Shown: positions 37,008 to 45,551 of the stretch, in pieces | Position numbering within the stretch: position 1 is the first letter of the stretch | How the letters are laid out: each line of letters starts with the position of its first letter | Assembly: GCF_019266065.1 (NCBI RefSeq) | Contig: NZ_LPNR01000086.1 | Coordinates: 1 to 61,860 of the forward strand | DNA from: Nocardia sp. MH4 | Lineage (GTDB): Bacteria; Actinomycetota; Actinomycetes; Mycobacteriales; Mycobacteriaceae | DNA length: 61,860 bases | Direction: 5' to 3' | Notes under the pieces: model-generated | Told to the model about the DNA's origin: nothing | The model's database searches: none | What the model saw: only the letters and a program-made list of their open reading frames with translations | Translations under genes and position numbers: made by a program

Positions 37008-37436
37008 GTGGACTACGCGGCAGAGATCGAGCAGATCGCGGCGGAGGCGCGTCGGCGTTCGTCGATCTTGATGGACGAGATCGACGAGATCAACCGTCAG
37101 ACCTCGCTCCGTGCAGAACAGTTCGCGGTCGACGCCGCCCAGCGGCTACGCGAGCTGGCCGATGCGGAGCCGGAAGCGGAGGCTGCGGAATCCGCTGAAC
37201 CGCAACCGGTCCAGCCCGAACCGGTGTACGAGCCTGCCCGCGCTGCCGCACCCCCGGTGCCCGCGACCTTCGTCCCCGACCCGTCGATGACTCCCGAGCA
37301 GCAGCGGCAGGCCGAGATCCGGGCAGCGGTCGCGCGGGCTCGGGCAGCGCGGGAAGCTCGGTCGACGGTGGCGCCGTCCGACGGCGACTACGATTCCGAA
37401 TCCGAGTACTACCGTCGCTCTACTTGGCTGGACTGA
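37008..37436 (+). CDS. Coiled-coil protein with R-x-T-W-L tail, set 1
   Basis: 142 residues from a GTG start 50 bases after the large WXG gene. Residues 1-52 are a charged helix likely to form a coiled coil, followed by a Glu/Pro/Ala linker, a second Arg/Ala-rich helix and the C-terminal end YYRRSTWLD. The same kind of end, R-x-S-W-L-V, closes the proteins at 42078-42419 and 43701-44276. The function is unknown; the conserved tail suggests a docking or recognition signal. Confidence 0.65.
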   Translation: MDYAAEIEQIAAEARRRSSILMDEIDEINRQTSLRAEQFAVDAAQRLRELADAEPEAEAAESAEPQPVQPEPVYEPARAAAPPVPATFVPDPSMTPEQQRQAEIRAAVARARAAREARSTVAPSDGDYDSESEYYRRSTWLD

Positions 37437-37624
37437 CGAGGTCTGATCGGACAACCTAGGCGCATTCGGGGTGCGCCGAAGACCGGGAGGAATCCGGGTC
37501 AGGCCGCACAGAACCCGATATCGGCAGGAAAAATGTACGGATCTGTACGGTTTTCGGTAGCTTTGCCTGCGTCATCGTCCATCCGGACGAGTACCCCGAG
37601 ACCGACCGTCGGCGCGGTCGCGCG

Positions 37625-37963
37625 ATGAATGAAGCCATCCGCCTGCTGACATCGGCGGCGACACCCGACCCCGAGTTCGGCGACGACCTCGAGGCCGTGC
37701 GTAGCACGGAACTGCGGTCCCGACGTGAGGCGTTCGTGGAAATGGCGACCGCCGCGTTTCCGCCACAGCCGTTCGACATGCTCGCGGCCCGAATTCGTGC
37801 GGGTGTGTGGGCCGATCTAGCGCGGCGGGGCCAGGAGAACGGTGCCCATGACGTCCTGGTCGCCGCTACCGCGATGAGCATCGGCTGGCAAGTCGCTACG
37901 GCGAACGTCCGCCACTTCGAACGCATTCCAGGACTCGAGGTTCGAGCGGTCCGTTTCAGCTGA
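37625..37963 (+). pseudogene. PIN-domain (VapC-like) remnant
   Basis: About 112 codons. The second half reads as the end of a PIN-domain RNase: the central acid in GAHDVLVAATA and the TANVRHF strand before the last helix. The N-terminal strand with the first catalytic Asp is missing. Reading back through the upstream sequence in the same frame gives no normal VapC start, and no antitoxin gene is seen. A decayed toxin gene is the simplest reading; an unusual short PIN protein is possible. Confidence 0.5.
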
Positions 37964-38031
37964 AGACGCGACCGAGTCGATCGCGTGGAGATCGGTTCCG
38001 GCCAACCGGACCGGATTGCGCAGTGCGCGGT

Positions 38032-39732
38032 TCAGTCTGCGTTGCGCCGGGTCGTCAGGCGAATCGCGAGAGCCACGAAGACGACGGCCACCGAGAGGGC
38101 ACTCCACATCAGCAGCGACGGCTCGTTCTGCGTGTACATGATCGGAACGGCGGCGGTGAGTGCCGCGGATCCGCCGGCCAGTGTCCAGGTGACCGGTGCT
38201 TGCTGCGGGCCGGTGCGGAGTGCGGGGGGTTGCGCGATCAGCAGGATCAGCGCCAGCAGCGCGAGTGGTGGGATCGTGAGTTGCAGGAGGTAGAGGTTCG
38301 GCCAGAGGCTCCACCACCCCTGATCCATCGTGAGATAGATCAGCTCGATGGCGCCGACCAGCGTGACGGGGACGGCGGCGAGAACCGCGGCCACGCCCGC
38401 ATCGAGGGGCTTCGGTGCCCGCGTGCTGAAGATGACCGCCAGGGCGCTGCCCATTGTCGCGGCGGCTGATATCACTACGGCGGCGCTCACCGCGGCCCTC
38501 GGGAAGGAACCTTGTCCCAGTGCCAGGGCCAGCGGGCTGCCGATCGCGCAGATCGTGAGGCCGACGGCGAGTGCTGTTCGAGATCCGAGGAGATGGCCCC
38601 ATCTGGCCGCCGACACCAACGGGACCAGCACGGCCAGCGCAAGGGCAGGCCCCACCATGACCTCCGGGTACCACCTCAACCAGTAGGCCAGTCCGCGGGT
38701 GCTGAGCGCGAGAGCGAAGAACGCGCACCACAGCGTCAGCAACAGGGGACTTCGGCCCATCGGGCCCGGGTGCCGCGGTGGCACGCGCGCGGGTATCGCG
38801 GGCGGAGGAAAGTTGTGCGGCGGCGCGGCGATGGGCCGGGCATTCGCTGGTAGCGGTGGTCTCCCAGCGGGGGCGGCCAAGCCCGCCGGTGCGGCGGCGT
38901 GGTTGCCCACCGCACGAGCGGCTGCCAGGGCGAACTCCGTGCAGGAAGCGAACCGGTGATTCGGATCCTTCGCCAATGCGCGTTGGATAACCAAGTCGAG
39001 CTCGGGCGCCGATCCCGGTCGTCGTTCGGACACCCGAGGTGCCGGCGCGGCCAGGTGGGCGCCGATCACCGCGGCCGGGTTCGTGGCGGTGAAAGGGGGC
39101 GTGCCGGTGAGGAAGGTGAATAGTGTGCAGGCCAGAGAATACTGGTCGCTGCGGTGATCCAGTACTCGGCCGGAAAGCTGTTCAGGAGACGCGTAGGCCA
39201 GCGTGGCGGTGAATGTGCCGGTCTGGGTAACGCCGCTGACATCGTCGCGGAGCCGCGCGATGCCGAAGTCCGCGAGGAGCACCCGTTCGGGTAGGTGCGG
39301 ATCAGGACTGGACAGCAGGATGTTGGCGGGCTTCACGTCGCGATGCAGGATGCCGCGACCGTGGGCGAAGTCCAGCGCCGCGGCGATTTCGATGATGATG
39401 CGGATCGCCCGCGCCGGATCGACGCTGCCGAGGGTGCCGCCATCGCATCCGGGAACGTATTGCATGGCGATCCACAGATTCGGCCCTTCGATGCCGCGAT
39501 CCTGCACGGCCACGATGTTCGGGTGATCGAGTCGTGCCACCAGATCGGCTTCACGTTCGAATCGCTGCCGAATCTCATTGTCGCCCAGTAGATCTGCGTT
39601 GAGAATCTTGAGAGCTACCTGGCGCGGCAGTCGCGGATGCCGGGCGAGATACACCGTACCCATTCCGCCTCTGCCCAGGATCCGTTCAATCCCATAGCCG
39701 GCGAAGGTCTCCGAAATCCCCCTGGTGTCCAC
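38032..39732 (-). CDS. Ser/Thr protein kinase with polytopic membrane C-terminus
   Basis: 566 residues from GTG. The kinase domain is at about residues 12-275, complete with GRGGMGTV, an ALK lysine, LHRDVKPAN, LADFGIAR and SPEQL. After a Pro-rich linker comes a C-terminal region of about 240 residues with roughly eight membrane helices and only short loops, unlike the single-helix-plus-sensor plan of the kinases at 10524 and 16058. It lies 69 bases downstream of a large WXG gene on the same strand and is probably in that operon, so phosphorylation of, or in response to, ESX substrates is possible. Confidence 0.88.
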   Translation of the reverse strand: MDTRGISETFAGYGIERILGRGGMGTVYLARHPRLPRQVALKILNADLLGDNEIRQRFEREADLVARLDHPNIVAVQDRGIEGPNLWIAMQYVPGCDGGTLGSVDPARAIRIIIEIAAALDFAHGRGILHRDVKPANILLSSPDPHLPERVLLADFGIARLRDDVSGVTQTGTFTATLAYASPEQLSGRVLDHRSDQYSLACTLFTFLTGTPPFTATNPAAVIGAHLAAPAPRVSERRPGSAPELDLVIQRALAKDPNHRFASCTEFALAAARAVGNHAAAPAGLAAPAGRPPLPANARPIAAPPHNFPPPAIPARVPPRHPGPMGRSPLLLTLWCAFFALALSTRGLAYWLRWYPEVMVGPALALAVLVPLVSAARWGHLLGSRTALAVGLTICAIGSPLALALGQGSFPRAAVSAAVVISAAATMGSALAVIFSTRAPKPLDAGVAAVLAAVPVTLVGAIELIYLTMDQGWWSLWPNLYLLQLTIPPLALLALILLIAQPPALRTGPQQAPVTWTLAGGSAALTAAVPIMYTQNEPSLLMWSALSVAVVFVALAIRLTTRRNAD

Positions 39733-39801
39733 AGTTGTTCCTGTCTTTCTGGCGTCGCGAGGTTCGGCGGATGCGTCCGGTGATCGGTTCCTCCGGGTGA
39801 C

Positions 39802-41715
39802 TTACAGTGGGCCGGCCTCCGCCAGTTGTGCACCCGAATCGCCGGCCTGGGTATCGGGGACCGTAGGTGGTGGTTCGGCGGCGGGCTCGTCCTCGGCGGT
39901 CCAGGCCGGGGCGCCGTGGTAGCTACCCGGGTTGTGTTCGGCTTCCTGGCCTTTGGCGTTGAGCGAGCCGGTCGGATTCGGCGTCGCGCCGGAGGATGTC
40001 CCGGCGTCTTCGAGGCCCGCGGGGCCTTGGCCGGAGGATGCCGAGGGCTCGCCGGTGCCGACAGAGCCCGTCGAGGCGGTGTCGCTCACCACGGGGATGC
40101 CGTTCTCGTTCAGGGTGAGGCCGTATTGATGGGAGGTGCCGGTGGAGTCGGTTGTGGTGAGTTGAAGCTGTCCATCCGTGCCGGTGGCCAAACTCAAAGT
40201 GGTTCCCGCAATATTGAATTCGGTCGAACCGGTGCTGCTGAACAGAGTGCTCAACTGCTCGATGCCGCTGGTGATCGATGTGCCGAGCGAGCTGAGGCCG
40301 GTGCCGATCGATTCGGCGATGGACTCGGCAGAGGTCGATGATCCCGAGGTCAGGCTCGACAGTTCGCTGACCACGGAACTCAATGTCGACAGTCCACTCG
40401 AGACCGTGGAGAGCAGGCTGCTCAGGTCCGTGGTCGAGCTGTCATCGTCATCTGTCGATGTCGGGTTCGTGATTCCGGCGGTGGTTGTCTTCGTCTCGTC
40501 CGTTGTCGTGCCGGTGGTGTCTCCGGTTGTCGTGCCGCCGGCGCCGGTCGAGGTGTCGGTTGTGGTGCCCGCCGGGTTGGTCGCCGGTGATGTGCCCGGT
40601 GACTGGGGATTCGGTTGCTCGGTGGTCGGAGCTGGTGGCGTGGACAGATGCTCGACATTGTTCAGTGCGTCGGTGACGACCTTCAGATATGCCTTGACCG
40701 CCGTGTCTGTTTCGGTGCACAGATTCGTGTAGGCCCTGAAGTATCCCTCGGCGCTCTCGCGAAAGTGTTTGCGCCATTGGTCGCAGAGTGCCTGGGCTTG
40801 ATCATCGAAATAGGTGGGGTCCATCCCGGCTCTGTAGTCCGTGAGAACATCTGTGGTTCTGGCGACCCCGAACACGCCACGGTCCATCAGTTCCTCGACA
40901 CGAAATCGGACCTTATCGCCGATTCCTCGTCGTTCGGCATAGTTGAGGATCAACGACACATCATCGTCGCCTGACGACGCGTCGTCGCCGCCTTTGTCGT
41001 TGAAGGTTAGGCCGCCCCAACTTCCATTGGTCATGTCGACGCCATTGATTTTGGTGACTTCGTAGAGCTTGCCGAAGGCGTTGGCCTTTCGCTGTAGGCA
41101 GCTCTTGATCCCGTCGACGGCGGCTTCGAGAACAGTGGGCAGCTGGCCGATTTCCGTGGCTGCTTCGTCGGACCAGGAGTTCAGGTTGCTCAGCTTGACC
41201 TTCGCCGCGCTACCACTCGTGCCTTGCCATGCGCCGTCGAGGACCCGCACGGCCTGCTCCTGATCACTCTGCGCGGTCTCGATCTTGGGCATCGCGGCTG
41301 AAATGCGGCGAGCGGCTCCGACGAGATTGTTCAGCTTCATGTCCGCTTGCTTGAAGTACGCCTTGGCCATTGCGTCTTCGGAGTCCAGCGAGATGCCGGT
41401 GGCCGCGGGGGCCCCGGAGAGCTCGTACCGTTCCTGTACCAGATAGAACCACTTCAGGAACGGTTTGTAGACGTCACCGCCCATGCTTCCGTTCGAGGCC
41501 CAAGGTGTCGACCCGTACGACAGGATCTGGCCTGCGTCGAATGCCGTGTTGTACGTGCCGGAGTCGGCCGAGATCGTCTCGTCGACTTCGACGTCGCCTG
41601 CGGCATGATCGCCGTAGCCCGCCCACACGGCGGACCTGTCGGTTCCGGCCCCGTTGACGGTGACCCACGCGCCCGCATTGCCCGCACCCAAGCTGAGCTT
41701 GGAATCGTCCGACAT
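39802..41715 (-). CDS. Large WXG-type probable ESX substrate with repeat-rich tail, set 2
   Basis: 637 residues, no signal peptide. An N-terminal domain of about 130 residues of unknown type precedes a helical part with WXG (GAWQGTSG, Trp 163). A Thr/Gly/Pro low-complexity linker, a Ser/Leu-rich helical stretch, a module with [14 protein letters not shown] near residue 530 and the tail [13 protein letters not shown] follow. The last two features match the protein at 35254-36957. It begins three bases after an EspC-like gene and precedes the membrane kinase gene. No known effector domain is found. Confidence 0.75.
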   Translation of the reverse strand: MSDDSKLSLGAGNAGAWVTVNGAGTDRSAVWAGYGDHAAGDVEVDETISADSGTYNTAFDAGQILSYGSTPWASNGSMGGDVYKPFLKWFYLVQERYELSGAPAATGISLDSEDAMAKAYFKQADMKLNNLVGAARRISAAMPKIETAQSDQEQAVRVLDGAWQGTSGSAAKVKLSNLNSWSDEAATEIGQLPTVLEAAVDGIKSCLQRKANAFGKLYEVTKINGVDMTNGSWGGLTFNDKGGDDASSGDDDVSLILNYAERRGIGDKVRFRVEELMDRGVFGVARTTDVLTDYRAGMDPTYFDDQAQALCDQWRKHFRESAEGYFRAYTNLCTETDTAVKAYLKVVTDALNNVEHLSTPPAPTTEQPNPQSPGTSPATNPAGTTTDTSTGAGGTTTGDTTGTTTDETKTTTAGITNPTSTDDDDSSTTDLSSLLSTVSSGLSTLSSVVSELSSLTSGSSTSAESIAESIGTGLSSLGTSITSGIEQLSTLFSSTGSTEFNIAGTTLSLATGTDGQLQLTTTDSTGTSHQYGLTLNENGIPVVSDTASTGSVGTGEPSASSGQGPAGLEDAGTSSGATPNPTGSLNAKGQEAEHNPGSYHGAPAWTAEDEPAAEPPPTVPDTQAGDSGAQLAEAGPL

Positions 41716-41718
41716 GGC

Positions 41719-42057
41719 CTACTTCCCCCCGATGGTCAGATCGCCCTTGGTGTCGACCGAGACCGTATTGATCGCGGCGGAGAACTGCGCGTCGGTGTAC
41801 TGCACGCTGTCGGCGCTATTGGTCAGCGCGTCGCCGAATGCGGTGCAGGCGCTCGACCAGTTCTTCACCGCGGTGGTGGTGTGCTCGAAGCCAGTGACGA
41901 TAGCCGCCGCTTCGGCGGCGTACTCGGCGCCCAGGTCGTTCTTGTCGAACATGTTTCCCCAGGACCCGGCGACCGCCGACAGTTCTTGCGCGGCGCCACG
42001 CAGCTTGGCGCTCTGTGCGCGGACAGTGTCCGCGTTCATGTTCAACCAGTCACTCAC
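41719..42057 (-). CDS. EspC-like small ESX-associated protein, set 2
   Basis: About 112 residues. The GTG start follows a GGAGGGG site at good spacing. The helix pattern NADTVRAQSAKLRGAAQEL at the N-terminus and the Ala-rich second half resemble EspC-family proteins; a Ser-Trp-Gly turn (GSWGNMF) sits in the middle. It lies 20 bases after the R-x-S-W-L-V tail gene and three bases before the large WXG gene. Confidence 0.7.
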   Translation of the reverse strand: MSDWLNMNADTVRAQSAKLRGAAQELSAVAGSWGNMFDKNDLGAEYAAEAAAIVTGFEHTTTAVKNWSSACTAFGDALTNSADSVQYTDAQFSAAINTVSVDTKGDLTIGGK

Positions 42058-42077
42058 CGGAAATCCCCTCCATACCG

Positions 42078-42419
42078 CTACACCAGCCACGAGTCACGGC
42101 CGAACCCATTGGCTCGTGCGTCGTCGACGTCGGTCCAATCCGACGGCTGCACATAGACTTCCCGGCTGTGGGCCGGTGATGCCGCTTGCTGTGCTCGCAT
42201 TCGGTACTCGTACATCAGTCGGTCGCGTTCCTCGCGGGCTTCTCGCGCCGCGCGTTCCTCCGGCGTCTCGGCGCCGAACCCCATCGCGGCGACTCGCTCG
42301 CCGATCTGCTGGGTCGCCTCGTCGGCTTCGCGCTCGACCTGTTCGACCCGGCTTTCGACCTGATGGGTGGCGGCGATGTGGTCGTTGGTGATGCTGTCGA
42401 TTCTGGCGAGCCAGTTCAT
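42078..42419 (-). CDS. Coiled-coil protein with R-x-S-W-L-V tail, set 2
   Basis: About 113 residues from MNWLARIDS. Two charged helices (residues 10-50 and 55-85) should form a coiled coil; the end is GFGRDSWLV. Its ATG overlaps the stop of the DUF3558-like gene by four bases (ATGA). It is unlike the other two tail proteins apart from the end, which makes the shared tail stand out. Confidence 0.65.
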   Translation of the reverse strand: MNWLARIDSITNDHIAATHQVESRVEQVEREADEATQQIGERVAAMGFGAETPEERAAREAREERDRLMYEYRMRAQQAASPAHSREVYVQPSDWTDVDDARANGFGRDSWLV

Positions 42420-42994
42420 CGCGGACCACCGCCCCATGGTGTCGACATGGCATGTTCCTCTTGTTCGTGCAGCCGGGTGAGGGCTCGATCGATCCAGTTC
42501 GTGAAGAGCGTGGTCAGGTCGGCGGCGCCGGCCGGACTCAGCCGTACGTGCTCGCGGTTGCGCTGCATGAGATAGCGACCGTCGTCGGTGAAATCGAACC
42601 AGCGTGCGCTGGACCGGGGTTCGGGGCGATCGGTGATCGGGCCGGTGCGCAGTTGTGCCCAGGCGGAACCTTCGCGGGGGAAGGTGATCGCCGCGCGGCC
42701 CGCGATCGTGGACTGCTCGCCTGGAGTCCACTGAGTACGTGGACTCTCACGGATGCTCTGCCCGGTGATGGTGGTCGCCGTGATACTCGCCGCGAATCCG
42801 TCACTTTGTGTCCACCTGCAGCCCAGCCACTTGCGAGAGCTACCCGGAGTATTCCAGTTGTTGTCCTCGCTCCCAGTCGATGTCGGAGCCGCGGTCGCCT
42901 GGTCATCCGGGCTGTCGGATCCACGCCCGCTCACCGCCAGCATCCCCGCGACAGCCAAGCCTGCGACCAGCGTCGTTCTCCGACTCGCCTGCAC
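42416..42994 (-). CDS. DUF3558-like secreted protein with a mutated lipobox
   Basis: 192 residues. The signal peptide resembles that of a lipoprotein, but where a Cys is expected (LAVSGCG) it reads LAVSGRG: a CGT codon one change away from TGT. The mature part has a Cys-Arg-Trp (LGCRWTQ) and a Gly-Arg-x-Ala block typical of DUF3558 proteins. Without the Cys it would be released or stay as a membrane-anchored precursor. It is coupled to the coiled-coil gene downstream. Confidence 0.65.
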   Translation of the reverse strand: MQASRRTTLVAGLAVAGMLAVSGRGSDSPDDQATAAPTSTGSEDNNWNTPGSSRKWLGCRWTQSDGFAASITATTITGQSIRESPRTQWTPGEQSTIAGRAAITFPREGSAWAQLRTGPITDRPEPRSSARWFDFTDDGRYLMQRNREHVRLSPAGAADLTTLFTNWIDRALTRLHEQEEHAMSTPWGGGPR

Positions 42995-43178
42995 AGGTTT
43001 CTCCTACCGATTCCGGCACCCCGGGACTCCCCGCCCGATGAGCAACGACCTTACCGGACCGTCCAGGCGGCACGAGGCTGCTCATTCGACGCCGAACCGC
43101 AGTTCCGGTAGATCATCGCGACGGATCCGTTCCTATGGGGATTGGACGCGGCACCGGCCCTGTCGGTTCCCTGTTCCG

Positions 43179-43628
43179 TCAACGAGTGTCGCGGCGACGT
43201 ACCTGCACGACTCGTGGGGTGGCGGAGTCGTCGCGACCAGACCGGGGGTTCCAGATGTGGCGCGCGAGATCTGGGATCGTCGGTCGGCCTCCGTCGCTCG
43301 GGCGAATCTTGACCAGCCCGAAGATCAGGTCACCGACACTCGCGCGTGCCCATCGCGGTAGCAGTACCGAGTTGACGATGATGACTGTCGCGACAGGCAG
43401 GACCACGACCGCCAGCAAGAGGCCCTCCGGGCTCTCGGGAAGTGCGATCAGGGACAGGCACGAGCCGAAGAACGTTGCCAGCCACAAGCATCCGTCCACC
43501 GTGCTCGCCAGGGAAGCGCGCATCGAACGAGGCGAGGGGTACCTCGGATCTCCCGGCGCACCATGATATTTCGCGACCTGCCGCTGCGTGGTATCGGCGG
43601 TGCGGTGCTCGGTCTCACCCGTGTTCAT
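43179..43628 (-). CDS. RDD-like membrane protein
   Basis: 149 residues. A soluble Arg/Pro-rich start of about 40 residues, two hydrophobic segments, then a stretch (LPRWARASVGDLIFGLVKI) that fits the GxSxGxxxxGLxVV block of RDD proteins, and an Arg-rich end. RDD proteins are small membrane proteins of mixed or unknown role and are common near ESX genes. It is divergent from the YbaB-like gene over about 70 bp. Confidence 0.6.
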   Translation of the reverse strand: MNTGETEHRTADTTQRQVAKYHGAPGDPRYPSPRSMRASLASTVDGCLWLATFFGSCLSLIALPESPEGLLLAVVVLPVATVIIVNSVLLPRWARASVGDLIFGLVKIRPSDGGRPTIPDLARHIWNPRSGRDDSATPRVVQVRRRDTR

Positions 43629-43700
43629 CGCGCCATTCTCGCACGGGTAGGGTCGCGCTCACCGGGTGGCGGGATTCAGGGTATGGGGAGGAAAATTCTC

Positions 43701-44276
43701 GTGGAGAACAGGCTGGACGAGTCGATCGATCACGCACGCCGTTTCGCCGAACAGCTCGAGAATACGGCGAAGAGGTATGACGAGCTGCAACGCTCGATGG
43801 TCGCGCTGGCCGTTACCGCGAGATCGACGGACGGCAGCGTCGAAGTGACCGTGGACAGCAACGGGGTGCCCAGCGCGATCACCCTGGCCGAATCCACTCG
43901 GGGAAGGGATCCCGTGGTGGTGTCGGCCGCCATCATGGAATGTATGCGGAGTGCGCAGGCGAAACTTCGCCGGCAGGTCACGAATCTCGTGAGCGACGTG
44001 GTCGGGAACGATGCGCCTGCTGTCGACATGATCAGTCGATACGAGCAACGGTTCCCTGATCCGGAGCCGATCGGTACGGCGGAACAGGACCTCGAGGCGC
44101 CGAATTCCTTTGCACCGGAACATGCCTCGCGGCCACCAGCCGGGGAAATCGCCTATCCGCCGCCGCCGAGTCCCGCGCAGCCGTGGAGCCGAAAGCCGAA
44201 CCGCGAAACGGTCGTCGCGCCGGATGAGCCCGACGAGGACGAGCGGTACTACAGCCGGAAGTCGTGGCTGGTCTGA
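43701..44276 (+). CDS. YbaB/EbfC-like protein with R-x-S-W-L-V tail, set 3
   Basis: About 191 residues from GTG, chosen because GGGGAGGA lies eight bases upstream; an ATG 18 bases before is possible. Residues 1-105 fit the YbaB/EbfC fold, with the central strand pair VEVTVDSNGVPSAITL and a flanking coiled coil. A Pro-rich linker and an acidic stretch lead to the end YYSRKSWLV. YbaB-like proteins such as EspL are known in ESX-1 loci, where they are linked to substrate stability. It starts the third set. Confidence 0.75.
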   Translation: MENRLDESIDHARRFAEQLENTAKRYDELQRSMVALAVTARSTDGSVEVTVDSNGVPSAITLAESTRGRDPVVVSAAIMECMRSAQAKLRRQVTNLVSDVVGNDAPAVDMISRYEQRFPDPEPIGTAEQDLEAPNSFAPEHASRPPAGEIAYPPPPSPAQPWSRKPNRETVVAPDEPDEDERYYSRKSWLV

Positions 44277-44278
44277 TC

Positions 44279-44623
44279 ATGGGGAGTCCTGCTGATTTTT
44301 CGATTGATCCGGATGAAGTCCGCGCGCATGCGACCAAGATGACGAACCTGATGTCGAAGATGACCGCGGCTTTGGAAGCCGCCACCTATCTCGGCTCCGC
44401 CGATGACGGGTTCGGTGAGATACCTCGACCGTTCGTCGAATGGATATACGACGACGATCACGAGACGGCGATCGCCGCGATTCGGAAGTTGGCCGAATCG
44501 GTGTCGGTACTGCCCGGCAAGCTCGAGACTGTGGCGTCGGCGGTCGAAGACGTGGACGGAAAGTTCCGTGCGAGCTTGGATGGACTGAAAGCTGGGATCG
44601 CTGCATCGAACGGGGGTCGGTAG
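44279..44623 (+). CDS. EspC-like small ESX-associated protein, set 3
   Basis: About 114 residues, starting two bases after the YbaB-like gene. The opening FSIDPDEVRAHATKMTNLMSKM matches the first helix of EspC-type proteins; the second half is a long helix with no Cys. A Phe/Tyr/Trp-containing loop (FVEWIYDDD) separates them. It is followed two bases later by a WXG gene. Confidence 0.75.
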   Translation: MGSPADFSIDPDEVRAHATKMTNLMSKMTAALEAATYLGSADDGFGEIPRPFVEWIYDDDHETAIAAIRKLAESVSVLPGKLETVASAVEDVDGKFRASLDGLKAGIAASNGGR

Positions 44624-44625
44624 CA

Positions 44626-45504
44626 GTGGTCGGTTTCGATGACCCGAAGGCGCCTGAGAACGGGCTGCTCGCGAGTGGCGTGGACTCCAACCAGGCGTAT
44701 TACCAGGAGGATGTGTCACTTCTTTCCAACGTCGGTCTCAACGGTGACCAGAAGACAGGCACCCCTGGGATTTTGAAGGGCACGATCGCCGGCGACGCGT
44801 GGGATGTGTACGGCAACTTCGCGTCGGGGCAAGTCGACGCCGCCATGCTCGGCATGCTCGGATTGGCGGGCAGTGTCATGGAAGTCGCCTACAAGGTGTT
44901 GGATCCGTTTGCCTTCATCGGTAGCCAGGTCGCGAAATGGATACTCGACCACGTGGAGTTCATGCGGAAGGGCTTGGACGAGTTGGCCGGCAACCCGGAC
45001 ATCGTCGAGGCATATGGAAAGTCTTGGACGAAGATCTCCACCGAATTGACGGCCGTTGCCGCCGACTGGAAGTCCAGCGTAGAGCAGGATATCGACGATT
45101 GGCAGGGTGCTTCCGGTCAGCAGTATCGGGTCAGTGCCTCCAGTCTCATCGATCAAATCGATGCCGCTAGTGGCATCGCGGCCACGATGGGCAAGTCGAT
45201 GGAGTCGGTGTCGAAGGCAGTCGACGCTGTTCGCACTCTGGTCCGCGACCTGCTCGCCAACTTGGTCGGCGCGGCGATCGGCTGGACGATCGAACTCATA
45301 GCGACGAGCGGTGCGGCGGCCGCGCACGTGATTCCCGCCGCACTGCGCCGAATAGCCCGGGACAGTCTTTCCTACGCAGACATGCTGAACGATCTGAAGA
45401 AGATCTTCACCGACATCAAGACTCTGATGGAGCCGATCGGCAAGGTCGGCGCGATCCTGACCGGTGGTTCCGGTCTCAATCAGGAGCAGCCGCAGTCCGC
45501 GTGA
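44626..45504 (+). CDS. WXG-type probable ESX substrate, set 3
   Basis: About 292 residues from GTG, two bases after the previous stop. A region around DPFAFIGSQVAKWILDHVEF precedes a WXG helical part (DDWQGASG, Trp 159), a layout seen in many WXG proteins that carry polymorphic C-terminal domains. Here the protein ends soon after a hydrophobic helix (about residues 215-240) with no toxin domain. It lacks the Thr-rich linker and tail of the two larger proteins, so it may be a minimal or truncated member. Confidence 0.75.
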   Translation: MVGFDDPKAPENGLLASGVDSNQAYYQEDVSLLSNVGLNGDQKTGTPGILKGTIAGDAWDVYGNFASGQVDAAMLGMLGLAGSVMEVAYKVLDPFAFIGSQVAKWILDHVEFMRKGLDELAGNPDIVEAYGKSWTKISTELTAVAADWKSSVEQDIDDWQGASGQQYRVSASSLIDQIDAASGIAATMGKSMESVSKAVDAVRTLVRDLLANLVGAAIGWTIELIATSGAAAAHVIPAALRRIARDSLSYADMLNDLKKIFTDIKTLMEPIGKVGAILTGGSGLNQEQPQSA

Positions 45505-45551
45505 TGTCGCACGACTCGAAGGTCGTCCGGTCGGATTCCCGCTGAGCTGGA

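Noticed and set aside
37456..37926. 156-codon minus-strand ORF opposite the PIN remnant
   Set aside because: The plus strand matches PIN-domain motifs; the minus frame has none and no ribosome site.
44626..45504. Polymorphic toxin with immunity gene
   Set aside because: The WXG protein has the N-terminal layout of such toxins, but it ends without a toxin domain and no small immunity-like gene follows.
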